DNA of 49,497 bases from a virus: positions 1 through 49,497 of the IMG/VR virus record IMGVR_UViG_3300020417_001503, one strand, 5' to 3'. Below, piece after piece: positions 13,745-20,847 of the stretch. Below the pieces are notes generated by a model. It did not search any database and was not told the origin of the DNA. It saw only the letters and a program-made list of their open reading frames with translations. Position 1 is the stretch's first letter; each line of letters begins with the position of its first letter. The translations under genes and the position numbers were made by a program.

Positions 13745-13915
13745 ATGGCATTTGTTTCTTGGTCAGTGTACCCTAAGGGCGAACAATTCGATGCTGAGTA
13801 TTTCACCAGCGAACATCATGCCGTAGATGTTGCTTACACTTGGAGTGTTGAAGAGCATGGAAAAACAATGATTGTTGCTCGTAATGATATTGAATGGATG
13901 GAAGTTTCCTGCTAA
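13745..13915 (+). CDS. Small protein (56 aa), unknown
   Basis: 56 residues from ATG 13745, with AGGAG 8 nt upstream in the 40-nt repeat. MAFVSWSVYPKGEQFDAEYF, helix, then TMIVARNDIEWMEV: a small beta-alpha-beta unit. No known family. The identical leader at 15286 suggests strong, shared translation control. Confidence 0.6.
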   Translation: MAFVSWSVYPKGEQFDAEYFTSEHHAVDVAYTWSVEEHGKTMIVARNDIEWMEVSC

Positions 13916-13948
13916 TTCTTTACAGTCAACCATCACTCTTTTTTCATC

Positions 13949-14164
13949 ATGTTTACTCTTCAACGTGTCACCGGTAATGATTATGCAACGGACCTAATCA
14001 ATGCTCGAAAGTATTATGGTCAGGCGCTTGATGCTTATGCGAAAGTAGAGAATCCTGATGACGAATATCTGCTGAAATTGTCTGAAACTGTGGGTGAAAT
14101 TGAAATACTTTGGCAGAAATATGTTGACATGCTTGATGCTCGTCACCAAGGATGTTTCTGGTAA
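13949..14164 (+). CDS. Small helical protein (71 aa), unknown
   Basis: 71 residues. Two or three amphipathic helices (ATDLINARKYYGQALDAYAK and LKLSETVGEIEILWQKYVDM). The leader (CACTCTTTTTTCATC) ends in ATC directly before ATG and has no Shine-Dalgarno, like the leader at 10381. No family recognised. Confidence 0.55.
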   Translation: MFTLQRVTGNDYATDLINARKYYGQALDAYAKVENPDDEYLLKLSETVGEIEILWQKYVDMLDARHQGCFW

Positions 14165-14202
14165 ACTAACACTAACTCCCACCCAATTCTTTTCACAAAA
14201 TC

Positions 14203-14370
14203 ATGATTACTTCAAAGGCAATTATCATCCAAACCATCAAAGAATGTGCTGATGGTAAAGCATTGAGCAAAGTAGAAAAGTTTCAAGTTTTCTGCAATGT
14301 TTGCGATAACTTGTTAGCGGAGGGAAATATCACTGAAGCAAAGCATCACAAATGGACCAATGTCTTTTGA
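14203..14370 (+). CDS. Small helical protein (55 aa), unknown
   Basis: 55 residues (MITSKAIIIQTIKECADGKA). Helical, Lys-rich, two Cys in FCNVC without partners. Leader AAAATC before ATG, no Shine-Dalgarno. The frame is uninterrupted and fits between neighbours with short gaps. No family recognised. Confidence 0.5.
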   Translation: MITSKAIIIQTIKECADGKALSKVEKFQVFCNVCDNLLAEGNITEAKHHKWTNVF

Positions 14371-14385
14371 TGTATCATTTGATAC

Positions 14386-14414
14386 TTGACAGCATCCTGC
14401 GTCTCCTGTAATTT
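14386..14414 (+). promoter_or_regulatory. Sigma-70-like promoter
   Basis: A perfect -35 TTGACA (14386-14391) is followed by TGTAAT (15-nt spacer) or TAATTT (17-nt spacer). It sits in a 74-nt gap before ATG 14445. Confidence 0.5.
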
Positions 14415-14444
14415 AGAAGAGTCAAAAGCAACGGAGTTCAATTC

Positions 14445-14711
14445 ATGCAAGTGACCAATTCTGCCACCATTGTTGATTACTTTCCCGAAGCATTTATTGC
14501 TGAGGCAGATGAGAACAAAGGTATGAAAGTTGTGGTGAAACGTTTCATCCGTCGCGTTCATTTCCGTGCTACTGGTCAGAAATCTTATAGCGTTGTTTTA
14601 GGTATTGAAGCAAAATATGATTGGCAAGCAAGAATTGCTAAGGGTGCAACAGTTACACACTTCAACACCGACAAAATGCCTCGCGCTGAGTATATGCCTT
14701 GTTTCTGCTGA
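14445..14711 (+). CDS. Small basic protein (88 aa), unknown
   Basis: 88 residues; ACGGAGTTCA gives a Shine-Dalgarno close to ATG 14445 and resembles the end of the 40-nt leader repeats. Mixed beta-strands with a basic centre (KVVVKRFIRRVHFRATGQKS), which might bind nucleic acid. C-terminal CFC. No family recognised. Confidence 0.55.
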   Translation: MQVTNSATIVDYFPEAFIAEADENKGMKVVVKRFIRRVHFRATGQKSYSVVLGIEAKYDWQARIAKGATVTHFNTDKMPRAEYMPCFC

Positions 14712-14744
14712 TTATCACTAACTGTTCTTTTCTTATCTAACATC

Positions 14745-14942
14745 ATGTCTATTGCTGCTGTTTACAACAATCCAAAATTCTTGGATGCACTCGAAGGATT
14801 GCAATCTTTCATTCTTGATAATAATGCCGACATTGATATGGCATATGATTGGGTTAGTGATCAAGCAGAAATTAGTTCTTTTGTGAGTGATCTAAAAGCA
14901 TGGAATATGTTCTATGAAATCTATGACGAGGCAGCAGAATGA
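14745..14942 (+). CDS. Small acidic helical protein (65 aa), unknown
   Basis: 65 residues, acidic helices (FLDALEGLQSFILDN, AEISSFVSDLKAWNMFYEIY). ATC before ATG, no Shine-Dalgarno. The stop overlaps the next start by 4 bp, so it is the first gene of a coupled set of three. Confidence 0.55.
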   Translation: MSIAAVYNNPKFLDALEGLQSFILDNNADIDMAYDWVSDQAEISSFVSDLKAWNMFYEIYDEAAE

Positions 14943-15142
14943 ATAAGGATAATATCATCGATCGGGATCAACTACAAGATGACATGATCAACCAAATTTT
15001 GGACGACATGGACATCAAAACTATGATGGCAATTCTTTATGACAACATGAGCAACAGTTATGATAGTTATTCGGTCGATGAATTGATCGAAGAAGTGAAA
15101 GAATACTATCCACATTTGTTGGAGCAAAATGAACAGAAATGA
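14939..15142 (+). CDS. Small acidic protein (67 aa), unknown
   Basis: 67 residues, strongly acidic, with repeated Asp/Met (LDDMDIKTMMAILYDNM) and a helix at the end. Start overlaps the previous stop (ATGA); the end overlaps the next gene by 14 nt. No family recognised. Confidence 0.55.
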   Translation: MNKDNIIDRDQLQDDMINQILDDMDIKTMMAILYDNMSNSYDSYSVDELIEEVKEYYPHLLEQNEQK

Positions 15143-15272
15143 TCCGTTATATGATCAACTTTCTATAGTTGATCACATCAAGAATCTAGAACGCTCGATA
15201 GAGAATCTAGAACAGAAAATTGCTCGTTTGGAGGAATTAGTGGTCACCTATAAAAGTGGCACATGGAAATGA
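15129..15272 (+). CDS. Short coiled-coil protein (47 aa)
   Basis: 47 residues. Residues 17-38 (HIKNLERSIENLEQKIARLE, shown in part) have a clear heptad with Leu/Ile at a/d positions, so a dimeric coiled coil is likely. Starts within the previous gene. Confidence 0.5.
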   Translation: MNRNDPLYDQLSIVDHIKNLERSIENLEQKIARLEELVVTYKSGTWK

Positions 15273-15285
15273 TTTAGGGTCCAAA

Positions 15286-15325
15286 ATCGATTATTGTTGG
15301 TACAACAAACAAACACAGGAGTTCA
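15286..15325 (+). repeat. 40-nt leader repeat, copy 2
   Basis: Identical to 13701-13740 except one base (A for G at the fifth position). Holds the same inverted repeat (15294-15308) and the CAGGAGTTCA ribosome site, here for ATG 15331. Confidence 0.85.
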
Positions 15326-15330
15326 CCACC

Positions 15331-15678
15331 ATGCGTAAGATCGAAAAGCAAATGTGTGCCGCCATCAAGAACAACGAAACTTGGAAATCTGGCAACACTA
15401 GTGTTCACTTCAATGCAGAATACGGCACCACTACTGTTTATCTGCATGACAATCTTATCGCCATTGTTTCTGATAATGATGTAGAAATCTTCGATGGTGG
15501 ATGGCAAACTAACACCACAAAATCTCGCCTCAATGCTATCTGTGAAGAATTCTGCATGTCTGGTGAAGGTGTATTCCAGAAAGATTTCACCTGGTATGTG
15601 AGACAGTTTGTTGGCACAATCAACGGCGAAGATGTATTCCAAAACAATCTTTTCCGCACTGGTTATACTTTCGCCTGA
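15331..15678 (+). CDS. Small protein (115 aa), unknown, conserved-looking
   Basis: 115 residues from ATG 15331, with AGGAG 11 nt upstream. MRKIEKQMCAAIKNNETWKS, then Thr/Asn-rich strands (VHFNAEYGTTTVYLHDNLIA) and Cys in CEEFCMSG. I believe this type recurs in T4-like cyanophages without a known role. Mostly beta structure. An upstream extension is possible but would include the leader repeat, so the ATG after it is preferred. Confidence 0.65.
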   Translation: MRKIEKQMCAAIKNNETWKSGNTSVHFNAEYGTTTVYLHDNLIAIVSDNDVEIFDGGWQTNTTKSRLNAICEEFCMSGEGVFQKDFTWYVRQFVGTINGEDVFQNNLFRTGYTFA

Positions 15679-15686
15679 TCATTCAA

Positions 15687-15824
15687 ATGTATATTACCAA
15701 CGAAGAACGTGCTCTAATCTATTATTGCATGGAGCAAATGTTCTCTGACTTCACTGATGATGAAATGGAGTTATTTGACTCTATTCAAACAAAACTAGAC
15801 AACCAACTTTCTTCTGATTCATGA
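15687..15824 (+). CDS. Small acidic protein (45 aa), unknown
   Basis: 45 residues (MYITNEERALIYYCMEQMF), helical and acidic; the stop overlaps the next ATG by 4 bp. Good gene packing supports it; no family recognised. Confidence 0.5.
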   Translation: MYITNEERALIYYCMEQMFSDFTDDEMELFDSIQTKLDNQLSSDS

Positions 15825-16036
15825 CACAAAATCGCTACGTTGTTGACTCCATTCAGTTTGATTTTGTAGATGGTGATTTCGAGTTGCCAGTGCAATTTCA
15901 ACAAGGCATAATCAATGCCACATTAGCAACAGTTTATTTCGCAGAAGATGAGGATGAAGTAGTTGATCAAATCACAGAATCTGCTGGGTTCTGTGTATCA
16001 TCTATCGACCTCAATCGTATCCCCTCTCGCTATTGA
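15821..16036 (+). CDS. Small acidic protein (71 aa), unknown
   Basis: 71 residues, start overlapping the previous stop. Beta-rich N-terminus (YVVDSIQFDFVDGDFELP), then an acidic helix (EDEDEVVDQITES). No catalytic motif seen. Part of a run of coupled small genes. Confidence 0.55.
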   Translation: MTQNRYVVDSIQFDFVDGDFELPVQFQQGIINATLATVYFAEDEDEVVDQITESAGFCVSSIDLNRIPSRY

Positions 16037-16041
16037 TTATC

Positions 16042-16215
16042 ATGAACGATTTCAACGCACAAACTAACATCAACGATGCATGGGATGAGTATGAAAATGA
16101 CTTCCAATATGATCAGTCAAACTATCATGAACCACATTTCCTAGATGTACTCGAAGAAAATAATCTTCAAGAGAATCTAGATAGTAACGTGATCAAATTG
16201 TTGGAGAATGTATGA
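16042..16215 (+). CDS. Small acidic protein (57 aa), unknown
   Basis: 57 residues from ATG 16042 (MNDFNAQTNINDAWDEYEND); a TTG three codons earlier is less likely. Very acidic, Asn-rich, probably partly disordered. The stop overlaps the next ATG. Confidence 0.5.
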   Translation: MNDFNAQTNINDAWDEYENDFQYDQSNYHEPHFLDVLEENNLQENLDSNVIKLLENV

Positions 16216-16379
16216 AACGCGCACACCATCAGTTAGCATCAACTAAGGTACACAAAACCATTGGTAAAACTAATAGTTTGCTAACAATGAAGGTGTATAA
16301 AAGTCTACTAAATATGCACCCCGTTGATGCACTTCAATGGGGTATATTTCTAAAATTGAATGATAATAAAAATGTGTGA
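16212..16379 (+). CDS. Small basic protein (55 aa), unknown
   Basis: 55 residues (MKRAHHQLASTKVHKTIGKT), Lys/His-rich, unlike its acidic neighbours; may bind nucleic acid. Start overlaps the previous stop by 4 bp. No family recognised. Confidence 0.45.
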   Translation: MKRAHHQLASTKVHKTIGKTNSLLTMKVYKSLLNMHPVDALQWGIFLKLNDNKNV

Positions 16380-16387
16380 ATAAATAT

Positions 16388-16492
16388 ATGTCTTTTTCGT
16401 ATAAGGATCGTGAGTGTTACTTAGTCGTCCATTATCCTCGTGGTTGTTGTTACCTTAGCGGTCGCACTATGAGACACCGTGAAACACTATGA
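16388..16492 (+). CDS. Possible tiny protein (34 aa)
   Basis: 34 codons from ATG 16388 (MSFSYKDRECYLVVHYPRGC). It starts 8 nt after the previous stop with no ribosome site, and one arm of a 15-bp inverted repeat lies inside it. It may be coding or chance. Confidence 0.3.
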   Translation: MSFSYKDRECYLVVHYPRGCCYLSGRTMRHRETL

Positions 16493-16512
16493 GACCCACT
16501 AAGTAACACTCA
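16411..16512 (+). repeat. 15-bp perfect inverted repeat, 72-nt spacer
   Basis: TGAGTGTTACTTAGT (16411-16425) and its exact reverse complement (16498-16512). The spacer contains CACTATGAGAC twice (16465, 16485). A T6 run follows at 16515-16530. Confidence 0.75.
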
Positions 16513-16700
16513 GACCCTCACACTTTTTTCTCCCATTCTATCACAGTTCCACACAGATTACAACCCCAAAGTTCACACACTTGCGAAACAGTTAGTGTTA
16601 GTGACGGTCTACAAAGTGGCACAAACAGTCACACAGACCCCGTGAAAATCGCTTATACTCGTTGTAACGAACACAGGGGGAATCACACAGCACTCAGTGA

Positions 16701-16757
16701 TAGATAAGGGGCACACAGTTCCTCACACCAACTGCCAACAATCGTGCCCCCTATCTA
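16701..16757 (+). repeat. 14-bp inverted repeat (one mismatch), 29-nt loop
   Basis: TAGATAAGGGGCAC (16701-16714) faces GTGCCCCCTATCTA (16744-16757). The inner 10 nt ATAAGGGGCA can instead pair perfectly with TGCCCCTTAT at 16802-16811, so two exclusive structures are possible. Confidence 0.65.
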
Positions 16758-16944
16758 ACACAAACTCCGTGAACAGTTAGTAACACTTAGGGACAGTTAT
16801 TTGCCCCTTATTGTTGTGGCGGGCGGAGCCCGTTGCAAAAAAGTACCTTCTTTCTAACCTACAAACGTTTCCCAGAGCACGAAAGATATCAATATCAAAA
16901 TTTTTTTCCCACCCCTAAAAGTGCCCTTAGAAAAATTTTGCCCA

Positions 16945-16977
16945 TAAAAAAATCCCCCCGTACCTTTCGAGGGGGGA
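16945..16977 (-). terminator. Rho-independent terminator for the minus-strand cluster
   Basis: Read on the minus strand: TCCCCCC, 11-nt loop, GGGGGGA, followed by seven T. It lies 25 nt past the stop of the last minus-strand gene (17002). Confidence 0.85.
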
Positions 16978-17001
16978 GAAGTGTTCAACTATCCAGTCAT
17001 A

Positions 17002-17169
17002 TCAAGGGTAGAAGATTTCTATGAGTTGGGCGTTTTGAGTGACTCTGAACTTCTTACCGGACTGTACGGAACGGATTTTTGCGGTATTGGAAGCAGATGT
17101 CACGTTATGGGACTCGCCATAGCGATGCCACTTGAAGAATTGATCCTGGTATTCAATGATATATTTCAT
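17002..17169 (-). CDS. Small protein (55 aa), unknown
   Basis: 55 residues (MKYIIEYQDQFFKWHRYGES). Short beta-rich basic protein: strand, loop, then a helix or strand with SASNTAKIRSVQSGKKFRV. Its ATG overlaps the stop of the zinc-ribbon-like gene (ATGA), and it is followed directly by the terminator, so it is the last gene of the minus-strand operon. The opposite-strand frame over it appears to be a shadow. Confidence 0.65.
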   Translation of the reverse strand: MKYIIEYQDQFFKWHRYGESHNVTSASNTAKIRSVQSGKKFRVTQNAQLIEIFYP

Positions 17170-17435
17170 AAGTCACCGAAGCGATCACGAAGATCTTCTT
17201 TTTCTTTTTTGAGTGTTGAGAGAGCACCATCTACGAAACCACGACGGTAATCCCAAGTATCTCCTCCGAGTTGACCACGGGAAGGGTTGATACATTTATC
17301 GGAGTCAGGGTCATCTTGTCTGATGTTATTGCAGACAAGACCAGCGAGGTCTATATCTTTACCAGGTTTGCCAGTACCTTGCCAATAGAGTTGACCCTCC
17401 ATCCAGGTAGCACCACATTTCTCACATTTCTTCAT
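17166..17435 (-). CDS. Zinc-ribbon-like small protein (89 aa)
   Basis: 89 residues beginning MKKCEKCGATW. Cys4 and Cys7 form a CxxC knuckle; Cys35 and Cys48 (LVCNNI, DKCINP) could complete a Cys4 zinc site. The C-terminal 35 residues form a Lys/Glu-rich helix. Such ribbons often bind nucleic acid or proteins. The type appears in T4-like cyanophages without known function. Overlaps the following gene by 4 bp. Confidence 0.65.
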   Translation of the reverse strand: MKKCEKCGATWMEGQLYWQGTGKPGKDIDLAGLVCNNIRQDDPDSDKCINPSRGQLGGDTWDYRRGFVDGALSTLKKEKEDLRDRFGDL

Positions 17436-17474
17436 GGGGAGAACAGCAGTTGATCAAAGTATTTAGATCTTAGT

Positions 17475-17705
17475 CTAGCGATTTCTGGACTGAGATGCAA
17501 GTAATATTGCTTTTTCAATATACACTTGTGCTTTACGGAGGTCATCCATTTGGGATTCATGAGGTTTATGACCTGCCCGACAGATGTACTTTACGACATT
17601 ACCACAGAAGAAGTCTAAGTTCTGATCAGCGATGAAGTCCCATACTTGAATATTACCTTGTTGATAGTGTGCAGGACTATATTTACTCTCTGTGGTTTCA
17701 GACAT
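17475..17705 (-). CDS. DUF3310-like protein (76 aa)
   Basis: 76 residues. HYQQGNIQVWDFIADQNLDF, GNVVKYICRAGHK and DDLRKAQVYIEKAI are the hallmark steps of DUF3310, a small phage family of unknown role often described as nucleotide-kinase-related. The whole length fits one domain. It is co-directional with the SGNH-like genes, 22 nt after them. Confidence 0.8.
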   Translation of the reverse strand: MSETTESKYSPAHYQQGNIQVWDFIADQNLDFFCGNVVKYICRAGHKPHESQMDDLRKAQVYIEKAILLASQSRNR

Positions 17706-17727
17706 GGCAATCAGTGATGTGATAAGA

Positions 17728-18510
17728 TTATAGCATAGATGCTACATGTTGGTCAAGGAGGTTGGCGATAACTATAGAACCTTCTTGAGAGGGGTGGAGA
17801 GAGTGTGGGTTGACTACGTTATGGTCTAGGAGTTTTTGTATTCTTGAAGAGTCTACGAGCCAATTAGAGAAGTGCATTTGATCTCCATGACATGGTTCAC
17901 CGGAAACCTCTGCGGTCATTTGGGACATCAGGTCGGGCATCCCCTCATGTGGGAATACTATGGCGTTCTTATGGATGGTGTTTGTGGGGTTTAGAGTATC
18001 GAACCATTTATGGCGGATGCCCCTCAGGTCAAAGTACTTCTGCCAATGTTTGATATTTTCTGCAAGTTGGTAGTATTCATTCTTTTCATTGAAGTGTCTT
18101 TCAAAGTGGTTGATGACGTTGAACCTGGATCTTCTCTCCCACGGTTCTTGACGTTTAGTATGGCGATTGAAAATGAATGCTCTATACTTATCGATATTAT
18201 TGAAGAAGAGTTCGTCTCTATGGATAGATGTGATACCCCATAGGACGATAATGTCTTCTGGATTTTCTACTGTATTGAAGTATTCTGTTGCAAGACGGAA
18301 CTGTGTTTTATTAGCAGAACCACCTTTTGCGAGGTTATGTTGTTCTAAGTTATACTTCTTTGCTAAAAGTGTTCGCCAGGCATAGGGGGCATTATGGGGC
18401 GTTATGCCTCGATAACTCTGATAGGTGTCTTTATCATCTGGGTTCTTGCAGGAATATGCTGCACCAACACCTTTGACCCATGAGCAACCAATCGTGACTA
18501 ATGTTGTCAT
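17728..18510 (-). CDS. SGNH/GDSL-hydrolase-like paralogue 1
   Basis: 260 residues. Block I TIGCSWVKG (nucleophile Ser10), block III-like KGGSANKTQFR (Gly64, Asn67), a conserved VLWGITSIHRDELFF strand, and block V NPHSLHPSQEG with His239 in the catalytic place. The usual Asp three residues before the His is His236, so a full D-x-x-H is lacking. SGNH enzymes cut or move acyl groups on sugars. It starts within the stop of paralogue 2 (ATGA overlap). The cluster with sulfotransferases suggests glycan ester chemistry; the substrate is unknown. Confidence 0.68.
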   Translation of the reverse strand: MTTLVTIGCSWVKGVGAAYSCKNPDDKDTYQSYRGITPHNAPYAWRTLLAKKYNLEQHNLAKGGSANKTQFRLATEYFNTVENPEDIIVLWGITSIHRDELFFNNIDKYRAFIFNRHTKRQEPWERRSRFNVINHFERHFNEKNEYYQLAENIKHWQKYFDLRGIRHKWFDTLNPTNTIHKNAIVFPHEGMPDLMSQMTAEVSGEPCHGDQMHFSNWLVDSSRIQKLLDHNVVNPHSLHPSQEGSIVIANLLDQHVASML

Positions 18511-19223
18511 AAGATATCTTTCAGTGCTTTTTCAAATAGTATAGCAATTTCGTTATGACCATCCTGTGTTGGGAGGAGTGCATCATCAACTAGACCACCT
18601 AAGCGTAAATCACCAATACGGTCACAATCGACGTAACCAGTAGCGAAATGATGTCGATCTTGCTCATAAACTTTTCTAGATGCAATGGTTTGTGATACTA
18701 AGTCTTGCATTCCTTGATGGGGGAATACAACTTTATTAGCAGTGATGGTATTGGTTTCGTTATGGATATCATACCACAGATTACGGATACCAGACATGTC
18801 AAAATACTTTTGCCACAATCGGATATTGTCTCTAGTCCTTTCTTCTATGATATCAATATCAAAATGATCTTCATAGTGCCTGGTGATTGAATAATCATAG
18901 TTATTATGCCGGAACTTACGATCTGCTCTAGGATTCATTGTATGAGCAGAGAATCGCATTTGAGTGTAAGCATTCCTACCATTCATGTAGATCTCATCTG
19001 AGTATAGAGTATTGATACCCCATAGGACGATGACTTCTTTTGGATCGATGTTCTGATTGAAGTACTGGGTTGCCTTACGAAATTGATTCCAGTTTGACGC
19101 ACCCTTTTCTGATAAGTCGTTACACTTGAAATTATAATGCTCACCAAGAATTCTCATCCAATTCTTTTGTTTGAGTGGATAACGACCTCGTACCCAACTA
19201 TCTCCTAATGTAACTAGAATCAT
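18507..19223 (-). CDS. SGNH/GDSL-like paralogue 2
   Basis: 238 residues, the shortest of the four, missing the insert after block I. It alone has the canonical GDSW (Ser9). KGASNWNQFR gives Gly41 and Asn44. Block V reads VDDALLPTQDG: Asp214 is in the acid position, but Leu217 replaces the catalytic His. It matches paralogue 1 through VIVLWGINTLYSDEIYMN and KYFDMSGIRNLWYD. It may be a binding or regulatory partner rather than an enzyme. Overlaps both neighbours by 4 bp. Confidence 0.66.
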   Translation of the reverse strand: MILVTLGDSWVRGRYPLKQKNWMRILGEHYNFKCNDLSEKGASNWNQFRKATQYFNQNIDPKEVIVLWGINTLYSDEIYMNGRNAYTQMRFSAHTMNPRADRKFRHNNYDYSITRHYEDHFDIDIIEERTRDNIRLWQKYFDMSGIRNLWYDIHNETNTITANKVVFPHQGMQDLVSQTIASRKVYEQDRHHFATGYVDCDRIGDLRLGGLVDDALLPTQDGHNEIAILFEKALKDIL

Positions 19224-20011
19224 AATGCAATTTGCCGATTGATGAGTTCTGCAATCAGATAATGACCCGCTTTGGTCGGATGATAAGAATATGGATTGAC
19301 AAGACCTAATCGGACAGCAGTATCGATCCTTTTAGAATCTCTAGTGTATTGTGAGATATGATAGGAATCATTTTGTATAGAGATTCCCCTAGCATTTAGC
19401 ATTTGATAGAGTACATCCCTTTGAGGTTCCTTATCGAATAACAACCGAGGAATCTCTGCTCCATAGTCATGATGATTGAATGTATCGATCCAATAGTTCT
19501 CAATACCACGACCTTCAAAGTATCGATTCCAATGGAGCATTTCAAATCTCAGTCGTCTCACCTGCTCTTCGTGGTTATAATGATCTTTGACGTATTGCTT
19601 TGAATCAAAGTTGCACTTTCTCATCATGTGCTCATGAGCGGTGCCTCCGTTGCCGTACAGCACGTTACTATACCCTGCGTTGCCCTCTTTCCCCCAACGA
19701 TTCGTACAATAGACCTCATGGCGTGCTGTGGAGGTGATAAACCACAACACAATTACTTTATCTTCTGCTAGTTCATTCGTAGCAAAATATTTTCTGGCAT
19801 GACGAAACTGTCTCTGGTTTGACGAACCCTGGACAGAATAATTGACGTTCTTATATTGGTAGTGCTCAGCAAGGATTGTACGGAAAGCATTCTGACGGCA
19901 TAGTTCCTTATCCGCAGAGATGTTCCTGTACTCCATCTTGGTCATGCCGTTCTCAAAGGCAGAACCCGTCCCGAAGGTCCATGAGCAACCAAAGGTAACT
20001 AATTTTTTCAT
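19220..20011 (-). CDS. SGNH/GDSL-like paralogue 3
   Basis: 263 residues. TFGCSWTFGTGSA (Ser10), QGSSNQRQFR (Gly/Asn), VLWFITSTARHEVYC, RYFEGRGIENYWID and block V NPYSYHPTKAGH with His244. The acid before the His is Tyr241. Block I is followed by GMTKMEYRNIS, an insert shared with paralogue 4 but not 2. So Ser and His are kept, Asp is not in its usual place. The start overlaps nothing upstream (17-nt gap to paralogue 4) and the stop overlaps paralogue 2. Confidence 0.66.
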   Translation of the reverse strand: MKKLVTFGCSWTFGTGSAFENGMTKMEYRNISADKELCRQNAFRTILAEHYQYKNVNYSVQGSSNQRQFRHARKYFATNELAEDKVIVLWFITSTARHEVYCTNRWGKEGNAGYSNVLYGNGGTAHEHMMRKCNFDSKQYVKDHYNHEEQVRRLRFEMLHWNRYFEGRGIENYWIDTFNHHDYGAEIPRLLFDKEPQRDVLYQMLNARGISIQNDSYHISQYTRDSKRIDTAVRLGLVNPYSYHPTKAGHYLIAELINRQIAL

Positions 20012-20028
20012 AACAAAGTCAGATCAAT

Positions 20029-20847
20029 TTAGAGTTTTGCTTTGATTGCAGCGTCCATCCAATCTGCGATCTTTGCTTGAGATGCTGCGGTAGGCAGAAT
20101 AGCGTGAGGGTTGACTGCCTTCTTCTCTACCAGATACTTTGCCCGCTTACAATCTTGATGCATGGACTGACCAGAGTGATCATTATCTTCTTCAGGAGTC
20201 CAACCTGCATCTACAGCAAGCATGGTCATCAGAGAACGATCGTCCTTTTCAGTGAACAGATAGTTGTCGGGTACCGTTGTATACTTGATCTGGTTGAGTT
20301 CATCATACCAGAAGACCTTGTATCCAAGGTTATTCAGATAACGATTCCAGTGAGCAATGTTATATTGCAGTTGCTCGGTTTCGTTCTGTTCGTTATAGTG
20401 ATTCTTGACATACTGGAACATGTCAAAATCTTTGGTCTTGAAGATATTAGCGTTGTTACCATATCCGTTGGCATACAGCACACCAACATATCCTTTGCCA
20501 GAGGCATTGAATCCTACTGAGTCATCGTTCATAAAGAGTTCATGACGGGCAAGATGAGGAATACCGACCAAAACAATGGTCTCAGCAGCATCAGTACCAT
20601 CAAGAACTTCCGTCATCTTACGGAAGTTTCTCATGTTGCTACTACCAACACGAGCATGTGTAGTCAGTTCCCACCCATTCTTCTCAGCAAGAAGGTTCTT
20701 CCAGGTTAGGGGGTTATTTCGATCCTTGTCGTAAGTAGTTTCGCCTGCAATGCAAATTGCGGACTTATACTCTGCCAAGGTCATACCATCAGTGTAACTA
20801 GCCCCTGTTCCTTGGGTCCAAGAAGATCCAAACGTAAGGAGTTTCAT
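20029..20847 (-). CDS. SGNH/GDSL-like paralogue 4
   Basis: 272 residues, the longest. TFGSSWTQGTGAS (Ser9), VGSSNMRNFR, VLVGIPHLARHELFMN, RYLNNLGYKVFWYD. Block V is NPHAILPTAAS: Leu251 replaces the catalytic His, as in paralogue 2. Residues 20-30 carry the GMTLAEYKSA insert. The ATG directly follows the stop of the 40-residue ORF. Good coverage of the family frame, but the missing His argues against ordinary hydrolysis. Confidence 0.66.
   Translation of the reverse strand: MKLLTFGSSWTQGTGASYTDGMTLAEYKSAICIAGETTYDKDRNNPLTWKNLLAEKNGWELTTHARVGSSNMRNFRKMTEVLDGTDAAETIVLVGIPHLARHELFMNDDSVGFNASGKGYVGVLYANGYGNNANIFKTKDFDMFQYVKNHYNEQNETEQLQYNIAHWNRYLNNLGYKVFWYDELNQIKYTTVPDNYLFTEKDDRSLMTMLAVDAGWTPEEDNDHSGQSMHQDCKRAKYLVEKKAVNPHAILPTAASQAKIADWMDAAIKAKL

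Larger units (their letters stand above)
16493..17001 (+). other. Structured non-coding gap between convergent gene sets
   Basis: No convincing ORF on either strand. The + strand is A/C-rich with recurrent CACACAG. It holds a TATACT box (16654-16659) like those before the cobS-like pair, a hairpin TCGTT-GT-AACGA just after it, a 57-nt inverted repeat (16701-16757), an alternative pairing partner at 16802-16811, a GC-rich hairpin GGGC-GGA-GCCC near 16820, and the minus-strand terminator at 16945-16977. Direct repeats ACAGTTAGT occur twice. It could encode a small RNA or hold a regulatory or replication site. Confidence 0.5.

Noticed and set aside
16379-16386. AATAAATA before the 34-residue ORF
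   Set aside because: It overlaps a stop codon and precedes no structural gene, so a late promoter is not convincing.
16615-16636. Possible fourth copy of the bulged hairpin (AGTGGCACAAACAGTCAC)
   Set aside because: Only 2 plus 3 bp can form and the AATAAAC loop is missing.
16815-16845. GGGCGGAGCCCG hairpin followed by A-rich sequence as a terminator
   Set aside because: On the + strand no T-run follows, and on the minus strand the T-run precedes the stem, so it is not an intrinsic terminator in either direction.
16981-17250. 89-residue + strand frame (MFNYPVISRVEDFYELG)
   Set aside because: It lies opposite two minus-strand genes with overlapping start-stop joints and known-looking content, has no ribosome site and sits after a terminator on the wrong strand.
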